DNA of 64,000 nt from Hwanghaeella sp964350445 (GTDB lineage Bacteria > Pseudomonadota > Alphaproteobacteria > UBA8366 > Aestuariispiraceae). The stretch's first letter is position 1, and the number at the start of each line of letters is the position of its first letter. The stretch spans positions 30,070-94,069 of the forward strand of contig CAYGKA010000011.1 of the NCBI GenBank assembly GCA_964350445.1, written 5' to 3'. Made by a program: the position numbers and the translations under genes. Below, one piece after another: positions 51,863-60,930 of the stretch. The notes under the pieces are model-generated. The model had not been told where the DNA came from. It ran no database searches and worked only from the letters and a program-made list of their open reading frames with translations.

Positions 51863-52435
51863 CTAACCCAATATCTGGTTGATGGCCGCAGTCACCTTGT
51901 CGATGTCCTGCATGCCGTCAACTTTCCGCAAAACGCCCTTCGCTTCATAGTAGGGAAGCAAGGGGGCTGTTTGATCGTGATACACACCCAAACGCTTCTT
52001 GAGCGTCTCCGCATTGTCGTCCGCGCGGCGCTCGCTCTCCGGCGTCTGCGCAACACGCATTTCGATGCGGTTGTACAATTCCTGGTCATTGACGGTCAGT
52101 TCGATGACGTGATCGATCTTCTTGCCCTTCCGCGCGAGCAAGGCGTCCAGACCCTCGGCTTGTGCGACAGTACGCGGGAAACCGTCCAAAATAACGCCCT
52201 TGGCGCAATCCGGTTCTTCCATGCGTTCGTCGATGATGCCGATCATGGTCTCGTCGTCGACCAACTTGCCGGCATCCATGATTGCCTTGGCCTGCTTACC
52301 CAACGCCGTCCCTTCGGCGACAGCGGCGCGCAGCATGTCGCCGGTGGAAAGCTGCACAAAACCGCGCGAATCTTCAATCAGCTTCGCCTGGGTGCCCTTA
52401 CCCGCCCCCGGCGGCCCGAACATCAAAATGATCAT
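51863..52435 (-). CDS. adk: Adenylate kinase (short form)
   Basis: 190 residues. P-loop MFGPPGAGKGTQ, the AMP site LDGFPRTVAQAE and a short LID (RVAQTPESERRADDN) without a zinc knuckle. It converts ATP and AMP to two ADP. Its ATG overlaps the secY stop by four bases (ATGA), as in many alphaproteobacteria. It ends the upstream ribosomal unit before the promoter for rpsM. Confidence 0.96.
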   Translation of the reverse strand: MIILMFGPPGAGKGTQAKLIEDSRGFVQLSTGDMLRAAVAEGTALGKQAKAIMDAGKLVDDETMIGIIDERMEEPDCAKGVILDGFPRTVAQAEGLDALLARKGKKIDHVIELTVNDQELYNRIEMRVAQTPESERRADDNAETLKKRLGVYHDQTAPLLPYYEAKGVLRKVDGMQDIDKVTAAINQILG

Positions 52436-53775
52436 CGACGTCTTCCCCTCAACTTCGATTTTTTCACCAGGCCTTCATATTGGTGTGCCAGGAGGTGACT
52501 TTGTATTTGTGCGACCGTATCCATCGTCACCGTAACGCAGATCAGCAGACTGGTGCCGCCAAAATAGAACGGCACGGCGTACTGCGAGATCAGCAGTTCC
52601 GGCAACATACAAACCGCGGCCAAGTACAAAGCACCGATCGCAGTGAGGCGCGTCAGGACATAATCGAGATATTCGGACGTATTCTTGCCGGGACGGATGC
52701 CCGGTACGAAACCGCCGTACTTCTTCAAATTGTCGGCCGTTTCCTCGGGGTTGAAGACAACTGCCGTATAGAAGAAGGCGAAGAACACGATCAATCCGAT
52801 ATAGATACCCAGATACAAAGGTTGCCCACGGCCGAGCATGGCCGTGATGTCCTGCATCCACGCCGGCCCCGAACCGCCGCTGAAGTTGGCGATGGTGAGC
52901 GGCATAAGCAGCAGGGAACTCGCAAAAATCGGCGGAATGACCCCGGGTGTGTTGATCTTCATCGGCAGATGCGAGCTTTCGCCACCAAACATCTTATTGC
53001 CGACCTGGCGCTTCGGATATTGAACGATGATCCGGCGTTGAGCGCGCTCAACAAAGACGATGAAGGCGATGACCGCGATCGACATGACCAGCAGGAACAG
53101 AATAAAGGCGGTGGACATCGCGCCCGTCCGGCCCAATTCCAGCAGCCCGGCCAGGGCGCCCGGAAGACCGGCGACAATTCCCGAGAAGATAATCAAGGAA
53201 ATCCCGTTCCCGACACCACGCTGCGTGATCTGCTCACCCAGCCACATCAGGAACATCGTACCGCCGACCAGGGTAATAACCGTGGAGGCCCGGAAGAACA
53301 GACCGGGGTCTTGAACCGCAGGTCCTTGGGAACCGCTGGCCCCTTCAAGGCCGACGGCAATACCGTAGGCTTGCACGGCAGCCAACAAGACCGTGAGATA
53401 ACGGGTGTATTGGTTGATCTTCTTGCGGCCGCTTTCGCCTTCCTTTTTCATCTGCTCCAACGACGGCGAAATCGCGGTCATGAGCTGCATGATAATCGAT
53501 GCGGAAATATACGGCATGATGTTCAAAGCGAAGATCGACATCCGACTGACGGCACCGCCCGCGAATGTGTCGAACATACCGAGGATACCGCCGGCCTGCT
53601 GCTCGAACAGCTCCGACAGGACCGAAGCGTCAATCCCGGGCAGGGGCAAATAAGTACCCAGCCGATACACGATAAGCGCACCCAGTGTGAACCAGATGCG
53701 CTTCTTCAGTTCGGTCGCCTTTGCGAGAGTTCCAAAATTGAAATTCGCGGCGAGTTGCTCAGCGGCGGATGCCAT
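52432..53775 (-). CDS. secY: Protein translocase subunit SecY
   Basis: 447 residues with ten membrane helices. The ATG at 53775 (MASAAEQLAANFNFG) is chosen over a longer frame to 53808. Family hallmarks: PLPGIDASVLSELFEQQ, the pore-ring segment FALNIMPYISASIIMQL, and the cytoplasmic loop RTSEYLDYVLTRLT-type near FVPGIRPGKNTSEYLDYVLTR. It is the channel of the Sec secretion complex. The 3' end overlaps adk by four bases, so the two are coupled. Confidence 0.96.
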   Translation of the reverse strand: MASAAEQLAANFNFGTLAKATELKKRIWFTLGALIVYRLGTYLPLPGIDASVLSELFEQQAGGILGMFDTFAGGAVSRMSIFALNIMPYISASIIMQLMTAISPSLEQMKKEGESGRKKINQYTRYLTVLLAAVQAYGIAVGLEGASGSQGPAVQDPGLFFRASTVITLVGGTMFLMWLGEQITQRGVGNGISLIIFSGIVAGLPGALAGLLELGRTGAMSTAFILFLLVMSIAVIAFIVFVERAQRRIIVQYPKRQVGNKMFGGESSHLPMKINTPGVIPPIFASSLLLMPLTIANFSGGSGPAWMQDITAMLGRGQPLYLGIYIGLIVFFAFFYTAVVFNPEETADNLKKYGGFVPGIRPGKNTSEYLDYVLTRLTAIGALYLAAVCMLPELLISQYAVPFYFGGTSLLICVTVTMDTVAQIQSHLLAHQYEGLVKKSKLRGRRR

Positions 53776-53970
53776 ACGATACCTGTTCCCGTTACCTGAT
53801 CGTTCCAACCCGCGCTTTGAACCCGTTAACCGGCCCGTAACTGACCGGGACCCTTCAGCGCGTGTCCTATTTACCGGCTCGTTGCCTGTTAAAGGACGTT
53901 GGGTGTCGATGCAACGATTGCAACGGGAAAGACGCAGCCCTTTTGCTGCGCCCTTCCCAATGCATCAAAC

Positions 53971-54495
53971 TTATTCGGCGCCCCGGTTCTTCATCGCCAG
54001 ATGGCGACGCTTACGCGAGGGGGCCTTTTCGGCTTCGACCGGAAGCTCGACCGTTCCGCCCGCCTTTTCGACCGCGGCAATCGCGGCCTGACTGGCTTTG
54101 GCGGCCTGGATCGTCAGCTTGGCGGACAGTTCGCCCTTGGCCAGGATCTTAACCCCGTCCAATACCTTGCTGATGATGCCTGAGGCGAGCAACGCGTCCG
54201 CGTCGATCGGCTTGCCGGCGTCGATCTTCTTGGCATCGACCGCTTCCTGCAACCGGCCCAGGTTCACCGTCGCGAATTCCTTGCGGAACGGCGCATTGGT
54301 GAAACCACGCTTCGGCAGGCGACGATACAGCGGCATCTGACCGCCTTCGAAACCTTTAATGGATACGCCCGAGCGGGACTTCTGACCCTTGACACCACGG
54401 CCGGCGGTCTTGCCCTTGCCGGAACCGATACCACGGCCCACGCGCATGCGTTCCTTGGCTGCGCCCGGATTGTCGGACAGTTCGTTGAGTTTCAT
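53971..54495 (-). CDS. rplO: 50S ribosomal protein L15
   Basis: 174 residues from MKLNELSDNPGAAKERMRVG; the frame runs further up to 54555 but overlaps rpmD and is not used. The glycine-rich RNA-binding stretch GRGIGSGKGKTAGRGVKGQ is typical. L15 helps late 50S assembly. The C-terminus is extended by about 25 alanine- and lysine-rich residues. A 195-base gap without a gene follows before secY. Confidence 0.94.
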   Translation of the reverse strand: MKLNELSDNPGAAKERMRVGRGIGSGKGKTAGRGVKGQKSRSGVSIKGFEGGQMPLYRRLPKRGFTNAPFRKEFATVNLGRLQEAVDAKKIDAGKPIDADALLASGIISKVLDGVKILAKGELSAKLTIQAAKASQAAIAAVEKAGGTVELPVEAEKAPSRKRRHLAMKNRGAE

Positions 54496-54551
54496 TGCCT
54501 GACTTCCTTCTGACCTGCGGGTCAACTGGCCGGCTTGGCGCCGGCCAGCGA

Positions 54552-54743
54552 TCAACCGAGTTCTTCGACCCGAACCATGTGGCGAACCTTGCGGATCATG
54601 CCACGGATGGACGGGGTATCTTCGAGTTCACGCGTGCGGCCGATCTTGTTCAGACCAAGCCCGACCAGCGTCGCGCGCTGGCTCTTTTCACGCCGGATCG
54701 GGCTGCCCGTCTGGGTCACCCGGACCTTATTCGCTTCCGCCAT
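54552..54743 (-). CDS. rpmD: 50S ribosomal protein L30
   Basis: 63 residues with KVRVTQTGSPIRREKSQRATL and the GLNKIGRTRELEDTPSIRGM signature of L30. It is a small 50S protein in the spc group between rpsE and rplO, normal for bacteria with L30. Confidence 0.95.
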   Translation of the reverse strand: MAEANKVRVTQTGSPIRREKSQRATLVGLGLNKIGRTRELEDTPSIRGMIRKVRHMVRVEELG

Positions 54744-54764
54744 AGACTCTCTCCCGGCCAGACT

Positions 54765-55325
54765 TTAAGCCGCGCTCTCTTCGGTAGCAGCTTGACCATC
54801 GCGGCGGCCAACGATGTCGTTGACCTTTTTGCCGCGACGCGCCGCAACCATGCGCGGGGAACTGCTGCTCTTGAGACCCTCAAAAGCGGCTTTCACCATG
54901 TTGTAGGGGTTCGACGAACCGGTCGATTTCGCGACAACGTCCTGGACACCCAGGGCTTCGAACACCGCACGGGTCGGACCGCCCGCGATGATGCCTGTCC
55001 CGGAAGGCGCAGCCCGCATCACGACACGGCCGGCACCGAAGCGGCCATGAACGTCATGGTGTAGCGTACGGCCTTCGCGCAGCGGAACACGAACCATGGT
55101 TTTCTTCGCCTGGTCGGTCGCCTTGCGGATCGCTTCGGGCACTTCGCGTGCCTTACCGTGGCCGAAACCGACCCGACCGCGACCGTCGCCAACGACGACA
55201 AGGGCAGCAAAGCCGAAACGACGACCACCTTTAACAACTTTCGCAACACGGTTGATCGCGACCAGCTTTTCAACCAGATCGGATTCGGAATCCTTGTTGC
55301 GTTCTTCTCTCGGTCCACGTGCCAT
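54765..55325 (-). CDS. rpsE: 30S ribosomal protein S5
   Basis: 186 residues. EKLVAINRVAKVVKGGRRFGFAAL and VGFGHGKAREVPEAIRKA are the S5 RNA-binding and fold signatures. S5 affects decoding accuracy and binds near the mRNA entry. It is in spc order after rplR. Confidence 0.96.
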   Translation of the reverse strand: MARGPREERNKDSESDLVEKLVAINRVAKVVKGGRRFGFAALVVVGDGRGRVGFGHGKAREVPEAIRKATDQAKKTMVRVPLREGRTLHHDVHGRFGAGRVVMRAAPSGTGIIAGGPTRAVFEALGVQDVVAKSTGSSNPYNMVKAAFEGLKSSSSPRMVAARRGKKVNDIVGRRDGQAATEESAA

Positions 55326-55338
55326 CGCTCGGATCCCC

Positions 55339-55701
55339 TTAGAACTTCAAACCGGCTTCACGCGCGGCATCGGCCAACGCCTTCACCCGGCCATGAAAAC
55401 GAAAACCGCCGCGGTCGAAAACGACCAGCTCGACGCCCGCCGCCTTGGCGCGCTCGGCGATCAGCTTGCCGACAACCGCCGCAGCATCGGAATTACCACC
55501 GGACTTGCCTTCGGCCCGGAAGTCTTTTTCCACAGACGACGCGGCAGCGACCGTGACACCGGCGACATCGTCGATGACCTGGGCGTAAATCTGCTTGTTC
55601 GTGCGGTGCACGGAAAGTCGCGGCTTGCCACCGCCCAGTTTCCGAACTTGGTACCGCGTGCGGGCTCTGCGCCGCTGGAAGAGTTTATTGGTACTCAGCA
55701 T
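55339..55701 (-). CDS. rplR: 50S ribosomal protein L18
   Basis: 120 residues (MLSTNKLFQRRRARTRYQVR, then PRLSVHRTNKQIYAQVIDD and VVFDRGGFRFHGRVKALADAAREAG). It binds 5S rRNA in the central protuberance. The spacing to rplF (100 bases) is larger than elsewhere in the group. Confidence 0.96.
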   Translation of the reverse strand: MLSTNKLFQRRRARTRYQVRKLGGGKPRLSVHRTNKQIYAQVIDDVAGVTVAAASSVEKDFRAEGKSGGNSDAAAVVGKLIAERAKAAGVELVVFDRGGFRFHGRVKALADAAREAGLKF

Positions 55702-55801
55702 TTTTCCTGTCCTCGCTGTGCGCCCACCGCGGTTTGTCTTTTGGACTATCCGCAGCCCGGATGCGGCGCGATTTACCGTGTCGGAGACATCCCCGTCCGG
55801 C

Positions 55802-56341
55802 CTATTTCTTCTTACCTTCCTTACGAAGGACGGTCTCGTCGCTATACTTCACGCCCTTGCCCTTGTAGGGCTCCGGCGGACGATAGCTACGGATCTCACT
55901 GGCGACCTGGCCGACGCGCTGCTTATCAACGCCGGAGACGGCAATCACATTGCCGCGGTCGCCTTCGATCGCGATCTTCACGTCCAAAGGAATGGGAAAG
56001 TTCACGTCGTGGCTGAAGCCAAGCTGCAGCTTCAGGGTGGAACCCTGAACCTGAGCGCGGTAACCGACGCCGTTCACTTCAAGCCGCTTAACGAAACCTT
56101 CCGACGCGCCCGTTACCGCATTGCTGATCATGGCGCGAACCATGCCCCAGTGCTGGCGTGCTTTCTTGGTCTGGTTTGCCGGTTCTACGGAAACCTTATT
56201 ATCGGCCAATGATACGGTGACGTAGTCGGTAAACGCTACCTTCTGCTCACCGTTCTTGCCTTTCGCGGTCACCAGCCCCTCGACGATCGAAATATCGACG
56301 CCGTTCGGAACTTCAACCGGATATTTGCCAACGCGTGACAT
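55802..56341 (-). CDS. rplF: 50S ribosomal protein L6
   Basis: 179 residues, MSRVGKYPVEVPNGVDISI start and the C-terminal RSYRPPEPYKGKGVKYSDE signature. It sits at the base of the L7/L12 stalk near the factor-binding site. Confidence 0.96.
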   Translation of the reverse strand: MSRVGKYPVEVPNGVDISIVEGLVTAKGKNGEQKVAFTDYVTVSLADNKVSVEPANQTKKARQHWGMVRAMISNAVTGASEGFVKRLEVNGVGYRAQVQGSTLKLQLGFSHDVNFPIPLDVKIAIEGDRGNVIAVSGVDKQRVGQVASEIRSYRPPEPYKGKGVKYSDETVLRKEGKKK

Positions 56342-56395
56342 GGTTCAAAACCCTTATCTTCGTATAGCTTTCAGGTAACGTGCCTCAACCCGGTC

Positions 56396-56794
56396 TTAGT
56401 AGACCCGGCAGAGGACCTCGCCACCCACGTTATTCTCGCGCGCTTCCGCGTCCGACATCACGCCCTTCGGCGTACTCAGGATCGAAATGCCCAGACCGTT
56501 GTAGATACGGCCCAGATCCTTGATCCCGGAATACACGCGCCGGCCCGGCTTGGACACGCGCGCAATTTCCCGGATAACCGGCTCACCGTCGAAATACTTC
56601 AGTTCGACGTTCAGCTCGGAAATACCCTTCTTGAGTTCGGACTCGCTGTAGCCACGGATATACCCTTCGCGCTGCAACACATCCAGCACACGAGCGCGCA
56701 GTTTGCTCGAGGGAACCGGTACAGCAGCTTTACGGGCCGCCTGACCGTTCCGGATGCGGGTCAGCATATCGCCGAGAGGATCACTCATCGCCAT
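56396..56794 (-). CDS. rpsH: 30S ribosomal protein S8
   Basis: 132 residues, MAMSDPLGDMLTRIRNGQ start with GGAGG 10 bases upstream, and the STPKGVMSDAEAR signature near the C-terminus. It binds central-domain 16S rRNA. In E. coli S8 also represses its own operon by binding the rplE region. Confidence 0.96.
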   Translation of the reverse strand: MAMSDPLGDMLTRIRNGQAARKAAVPVPSSKLRARVLDVLQREGYIRGYSESELKKGISELNVELKYFDGEPVIREIARVSKPGRRVYSGIKDLGRIYNGLGISILSTPKGVMSDAEARENNVGGEVLCRVY

Positions 56795-56809
56795 CTTATT
56801 TGTCCTCCG

Positions 56810-57115
56810 TTACCAGCTCGACTTAACCACGCCCGGGATCTGACCTTGAGAGGCCAGTTCACGCAGCGCGATACGCGAGATGCGGAATTTGCGATAGAAC
56901 GCTTTCGGGCGCCCGCTCAGTTCGCACCGATTGTGCAGACGAACGGGAGATGCGTTCTTCGCGATCTTGTTCAGATCCATCGCTGCCTTGAACCGGTCTT
57001 CCGGCGGCAGTTCGCGGTCATGCAGGATCGCTTTCAACTTTGTCCGGCGATTGGCCGCGGACTTGGTCAGGCGTTCCCGCTTCTTGTTCCGCTCAATGGC
57101 GCTTTTTTTGGCCAT
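56810..57115 (-). CDS. rpsN: 30S ribosomal protein S14 (zinc-independent form)
   Basis: 101 residues, MAKKSAIERNKKRERL start, RCELSGRPKAFYRKFRISR signature. It lacks the CxxC...CxxC zinc site of the short S14 type, so it is the long zinc-independent form. It lies in the 30S head, between rplE and rpsH. Confidence 0.96.
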   Translation of the reverse strand: MAKKSAIERNKKRERLTKSAANRRTKLKAILHDRELPPEDRFKAAMDLNKIAKNASPVRLHNRCELSGRPKAFYRKFRISRIALRELASQGQIPGVVKSSW

Positions 57116-57131
57116 TTGACGTCACTCCCGT

Positions 57132-57689
57132 CTATTTCTGAAACGGCATATTGAATTCGGTCAGAAGCGCGCGTGCTTCGTCGTCCGAACTCGCCGTGGT
57201 GCAAATCACGATGTCCATGCCCCGGATAGCGTCGACCTTGTCGTAGTCGATTTCCGTGAACACGATCTGTTCCTTCAAGCCCATGGCATAGTTGCCGCGG
57301 CCATCGAAGCTTTTGCTGCTGATCCCGCGGAAGTCACGGACACGCGGCAGAGCCACGTTGATCAAGCGATCAAGAAATTCATACATGCGCTCGCGCCGCA
57401 GCGTTACCTTGGCGCCAACAGCCATGCCTTCACGCAGCTTGAAGCCGGCGATGGATTTCTTGGCCTTGGTCGTTACCGGTTTTTGACCGGTGATCAGCGA
57501 CAGTTCATCAACAGCACCGTTCAGGTTCTTACGGTCGGAAACCGCTTCCCCAACGCCCATGTTAATGACGATCTTGTCCAGCTTCGGCACCTGCATCGAG
57601 GATTTGTAGCCGAACTGCTCCTGCATCTTGCCGCGAACAACGTCCTTGTAGAACTGTTCGAGGCGCGGAGTATATTCTCTTACCGACAT
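57132..57689 (-). CDS. rplE: 50S ribosomal protein L5
   Basis: 185 residues, with PKLDKIVINMGVGEAV, LRRERMYEFLDRLINVALPRVRDF and GMDIVICTTASSDDEARALL as family signatures. It binds 5S rRNA and contacts the P-site tRNA. It follows rplX in the usual order. Confidence 0.96.
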   Translation of the reverse strand: MSVREYTPRLEQFYKDVVRGKMQEQFGYKSSMQVPKLDKIVINMGVGEAVSDRKNLNGAVDELSLITGQKPVTTKAKKSIAGFKLREGMAVGAKVTLRRERMYEFLDRLINVALPRVRDFRGISSKSFDGRGNYAMGLKEQIVFTEIDYDKVDAIRGMDIVICTTASSDDEARALLTEFNMPFQK

Positions 57690-57707
57690 ATTTCTCGATC
57701 CTTCCGC

Positions 57708-58025
57708 TTACGCGTCGATGACTTCGCCGGACCGCTTCGCAAAGCGGACCTTGCGGCCGTCGTCGAGAACCTTGAAACCGACGCGGGTCGGTTTGTTGTC
57801 CTTGGGATCCAGGTGCGCGACGTTGGAAACAGCCAACGGCGCTTCCTTTTCCACGATACCGCCCTGGTCGCTCATGCTCGGACGCTGATGGCGTTTCACA
57901 ACGTTGACGCCCCGCACGAGGATACGGCCTTCGGAAGGACGAACTTCGATGACTTCGCCTTCCTTACCCTTGTCGCGACCGGTCAAGACGACGACCTTGT
58001 CACCCTTTTTGATCTTGGCAGCCAT
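57708..58025 (-). CDS. rplX: 50S ribosomal protein L24
   Basis: 105 residues from the ATG at 58025 (MAAKIKKGDKVVVLTGRDKG, the KOW motif). The frame is open further to 58334 but that part overlaps rplN. The ATG shares its A with the rplN stop (TAATG), so the genes are coupled. L24 starts 50S assembly. Confidence 0.95.
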   Translation of the reverse strand: MAAKIKKGDKVVVLTGRDKGKEGEVIEVRPSEGRILVRGVNVVKRHQRPSMSDQGGIVEKEAPLAVSNVAHLDPKDNKPTRVGFKVLDDGRKVRFAKRSGEVIDA

Positions 58026-58393
58026 TACAGCACCTCCGGCGCGAGCGAGACGATCTTCATGAAACGCTTCGCACGCAATTCGCGAACGACCGGTCCGAAG
58101 ATACGGGTACCGATCGGCTCGTTCTGCTTGTTGACGAGGACCGCCGCGTTCGAGTCGAAACGGATCGTCGATCCATCCTGACGGCGAACCGGCTGCGCGG
58201 TGCGGACGATAACGGCTTTCAGCACGTCGCCCTTCTTCACACGGCCGCGCGGAATTGCTTCCTTCACGGAAACGACAATGACATCGCCAACCGACGCGGT
58301 CCGCCGCTTCGAGCCCCCGAGCACCTTGATGCACTGGACCCGACGGGCGCCCGAGTTGTCGGCGACATCAAGGTTAGTTTGCATCTGGATCAT
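58025..58393 (-). CDS. rplN: 50S ribosomal protein L14
   Basis: 122 residues, MIQMQTNLDVADNSGARRVQCIK start and the conserved ending KIVSLAPEVL. It lies at the subunit interface. Its stop overlaps the rplX start by one base. Confidence 0.97.
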   Translation of the reverse strand: MIQMQTNLDVADNSGARRVQCIKVLGGSKRRTASVGDVIVVSVKEAIPRGRVKKGDVLKAVIVRTAQPVRRQDGSTIRFDSNAAVLVNKQNEPIGTRIFGPVVRELRAKRFMKIVSLAPEVL

Positions 58394-58494
58394 ATGTCCG
58401 ATCCTTTCATCCCAAATGTCCGGGCGTCAGTGCCCGTCCAAACAACTATCACTACACGCGATCCGCCCGGCGGATGCCGCGCAAATCCCAAACC

Positions 58495-58737
58495 TTACGC
58501 GGACGCTTCGTCTGTCAGCACTTCCCAAGTCTTACGCTTGGAATAGGGCCGGCATTCGACGATGCGAACCGTGTCACCCGTCTTGTGGGTGTTTTTCTCG
58601 TCGTGCGCCATGAAGCGTTTGGACTTCCGCACGATTTTATTCAGCAGTGGGTGCTTAAAGCGGCGCTCAACCTGCACGACGACTGTTTTCTCGCCGTGGT
58701 CAGACACCACCGTGCCCTGCATAATCCGTTTTGGCAT
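58495..58737 (-). CDS. rpsQ: 30S ribosomal protein S17
   Basis: 80 residues, MPKRIMQGTVVSDHGEKTVVVQ, then ECRPYSKRKTWEVL. It binds 16S rRNA early in 30S assembly. Order rpmC-rpsQ-rplN is standard. Confidence 0.96.
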   Translation of the reverse strand: MPKRIMQGTVVSDHGEKTVVVQVERRFKHPLLNKIVRKSKRFMAHDEKNTHKTGDTVRIVECRPYSKRKTWEVLTDEASA

Positions 58738-58803
58738 CGCTCTAAACTCCGCCCTTACTCGTTTCTATCCGTTCGGCTCCGGCCCTACGGCCTCGGCTTA
58801 AAT

Positions 58804-59001
58804 TCAGCTCGCCGCAGTCGGACGCTGACCCATCAGCGTCTTAATGCGAGCGATGTCGCGCCGCACTTCCCGCGAGCGCGCAGTGTTTTCCAGCTGACCG
58901 CTGGCTGCCTGAAAACGCAGGTTGAACTGCTCCTTCTTGAGATCAAGAAGCTGCCCGTTCAATTCGTCATCCGTCTTCTGACGCAGGTCTTCGGCTTTCA
59001 T
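58804..59001 (-). CDS. rpmC: 50S ribosomal protein L29
   Basis: 65 residues, MKAEDLRQKTDDELNGQLLDL, a two-helix protein at the tunnel exit where nascent-chain factors dock. It lies between rplP and rpsQ. Confidence 0.95.
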   Translation of the reverse strand: MKAEDLRQKTDDELNGQLLDLKKEQFNLRFQAASGQLENTARSREVRRDIARIKTLMGQRPTAAS

Positions 59002-59054
59002 GGCCCTATCCTTCGCCTTTTTCCGTCTTGCCGCTCTAGCTGCCGATTACGCTG

Positions 59055-59474
59055 TTAAGCGCCGGCGCCGAGGCGGGTAATGATCTTGCAGCGGATCGGC
59101 AGTTTAGCCGCCGCCAGTTCGAACGCTTCCTTACCGGTCAGGTGTTCGACACCATCCATCTCGAACATGACCCGGCCAGGCTTCACACGGGCCGCCCAGT
59201 ATTCCGGCGTCCCCTTACCCTTACCCATACGGACTTCCGCGGGCTTCGAGCTGACGGGCACATCCGGGAATATCCGGATCCAGACCTTACCCTGACGGCG
59301 GATCCGGCGAACGATCGCACGACGCGCCGCTTCGATCTGGCGCGAGGTGATCCGCCCCGGTTCCATGGCCTTAAGACCAATGGAGCCGAAATTGAGGGCC
59401 GTCCCGCCCTTGGCGTTACCATGGATACGGCCCTTATGGGCCTTCCGGAACTTTGTACGTTTCGGGCTCAGCAT
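59055..59474 (-). CDS. rplP: 50S ribosomal protein L16
   Basis: 139 residues, MLSPKRTKFRKAHKGRIHGNAKGG, then GKVWIRIFPDVPVSSKPAEVRMGKGKG. It helps place the A-site tRNA. It begins about 70 bases after rpsC. Confidence 0.97.
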   Translation of the reverse strand: MLSPKRTKFRKAHKGRIHGNAKGGTALNFGSIGLKAMEPGRITSRQIEAARRAIVRRIRRQGKVWIRIFPDVPVSSKPAEVRMGKGKGTPEYWAARVKPGRVMFEMDGVEHLTGKEAFELAAAKLPIRCKIITRLGAGA

Positions 59475-59542
59475 CTCAAAAACCCTCGAATATGCTCAAT
59501 ACGTTCAATTAACCGTTCAGACCCAACGGGCCCTCCGGTTTC

Positions 59543-60232
59543 TTAGGACCGGCCGCCCGCGGGAGAACCCGAGTCAGCCATCCGCTTGTCTTGCGCCATC
59601 GGGTCGTGGGCCATGATCTCGCCCTTGAAGACCCAAACCTTGACACCACAGACGCCGTAGGTCGTGTGGGCTTCGGCCAACCCGTAGTCGATATCCGCGC
59701 GAAGCGTGTGCAGCGGAACCCGGCCTTCACGGTACCACTCGGTCCGCGCGATTTCCGCGCCGCCCAAACGACCGCCACAGTTGATCCGGATGCCTTCCGC
59801 GCCGAGGCGCATCGCGCTCTGCACGGCGCGTTTCATGGCGCGGCGGAACGCAACGCGGCGTTCCAGCTGCTGCGCGATGTTCTCCGCAACCAATTTCGCG
59901 TCGATTTCGGGCTTGCGCACTTCAACGATGTTCAGCGCGACGTCCTTGCCCGTAATCTTGTTCAGCTCCAAACGAAGCTTTTCGATGTCCTGGCCCTTCT
60001 TGCCGATAACCACACCCGGACGCGCCGAATGAATGGTGATCCGCGCACGACCGGCCGGACGTTCGATAATGATCCGCGAAATACCCGCCTGCTTCAGCTT
60101 GTCATGCAGGTAATCCCGCAAGCTGAGATCTTCGTGCAGCAGGTCCGCATAGTTCTTGCCAGCGAACCAACGGGAATCCCATGTCCGGTTGATCCCGAGG
60201 CGCAGACCGATCGGGTTAACTTTCTGACCCAT
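59543..60232 (-). CDS. rpsC: 30S ribosomal protein S3
   Basis: 229 residues, MGQKVNPIGLRLGINRTWDSRWFAGKNY, KH RNA-binding loop VIGKKGQDIEKLR, and C-terminal YGVCGVKVWVFKGEI. It forms part of the mRNA entry helicase. The short tail after the core is variable. Confidence 0.97.
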   Translation of the reverse strand: MGQKVNPIGLRLGINRTWDSRWFAGKNYADLLHEDLSLRDYLHDKLKQAGISRIIIERPAGRARITIHSARPGVVIGKKGQDIEKLRLELNKITGKDVALNIVEVRKPEIDAKLVAENIAQQLERRVAFRRAMKRAVQSAMRLGAEGIRINCGGRLGGAEIARTEWYREGRVPLHTLRADIDYGLAEAHTTYGVCGVKVWVFKGEIMAHDPMAQDKRMADSGSPAGGRS

Positions 60233-60254
60233 GATAGCTTCCTTTACCCGCTGC

Positions 60255-60635
60255 CTATTCCGCGTCTTCGCGCTCGCGCACGACGATCGTCAAATTCGAA
60301 AACGGCTTCACAATCCGAGCGCCGCGACCGCGTGCCCGTGCTTTGAAACGCTTCATTATGAAGGCCTTGCCTACGTAGGCTTCCTTCACGAACAACCGGT
60401 CCACGTCGAGCTGGTGGTTGTTTTCGGCATTCGCAATCGCCGCTTCCAACACCTTCTTCACGTCCCCGGCGATCCGACGGCGCGAAAAAGCCAGTTCGGC
60501 GACCGCGTCGCTGGCATTCTTGCCGCGGATCGAAGCCGCAACCAGGTTGAGCTTCTGAGGGCTGATCCGGATCGAGCTGGCCAGCGCCATCGCTTCCGTT
60601 TCGTCCAAACGGCGCTCTGTAGTTGCCTTACTCAT
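60255..60635 (-). CDS. rplV: 50S ribosomal protein L22
   Basis: 126 residues with the L22 core RISPQKLNLVAASIRGK and ENNHQLDVDRLFVKEAYVGK. Its long beta hairpin lines the nascent-chain tunnel and is a macrolide site. It ends 22 bases before rpsC. Confidence 0.96.
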   Translation of the reverse strand: MSKATTERRLDETEAMALASSIRISPQKLNLVAASIRGKNASDAVAELAFSRRRIAGDVKKVLEAAIANAENNHQLDVDRLFVKEAYVGKAFIMKRFKARARGRGARIVKPFSNLTIVVREREDAE

Positions 60636-60640
60636 GACCG

Positions 60641-60919
60641 TTAACCCCTCTTCGCCTTCTTGTCGGCCGCATGACCGTAGTAGGTCCGCGACGGGGCGAA
60701 CTCACCCAGTTTGTGGCCGATCATGTGTTCGGTCACCAGAACCGGCACGAACTTCCGACCATTGTGGACGCCAAACGTCAGGCCCACGAATTGCGGCAGA
60801 ATCGTCGACCGGCGAGACCAGGTCTTGATTACATCCTTCCGACCCGACGACGCGGAGTCGTCGGCTTTTTTCAGAAGGTAATGGTCCACGAAAGGACCTT
60901 TCCAAACGGAGCGTGCCAC
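60641..60919 (-). CDS. rpsS: 30S ribosomal protein S19 (GTG start)
   Basis: 92 residues, opening ARSVWKGPFVDHYLL after a GTG start at 60919. LTFGVHNGRKFVPVLVTEHMIGHKLGEFAPSR-type core (split here by description) is typical. It lies in the 30S head near the A site. Confidence 0.96.
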   Translation of the reverse strand: MARSVWKGPFVDHYLLKKADDSASSGRKDVIKTWSRRSTILPQFVGLTFGVHNGRKFVPVLVTEHMIGHKLGEFAPSRTYYGHAADKKAKRG

Positions 60920-60930
60920 CTTGCCTTCTC

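Noticed and set aside
58026..58334. N-terminal extension of rplX
   Set aside because: It is the antiframe of rplN; L24 begins at the conserved KOW start at 58025.
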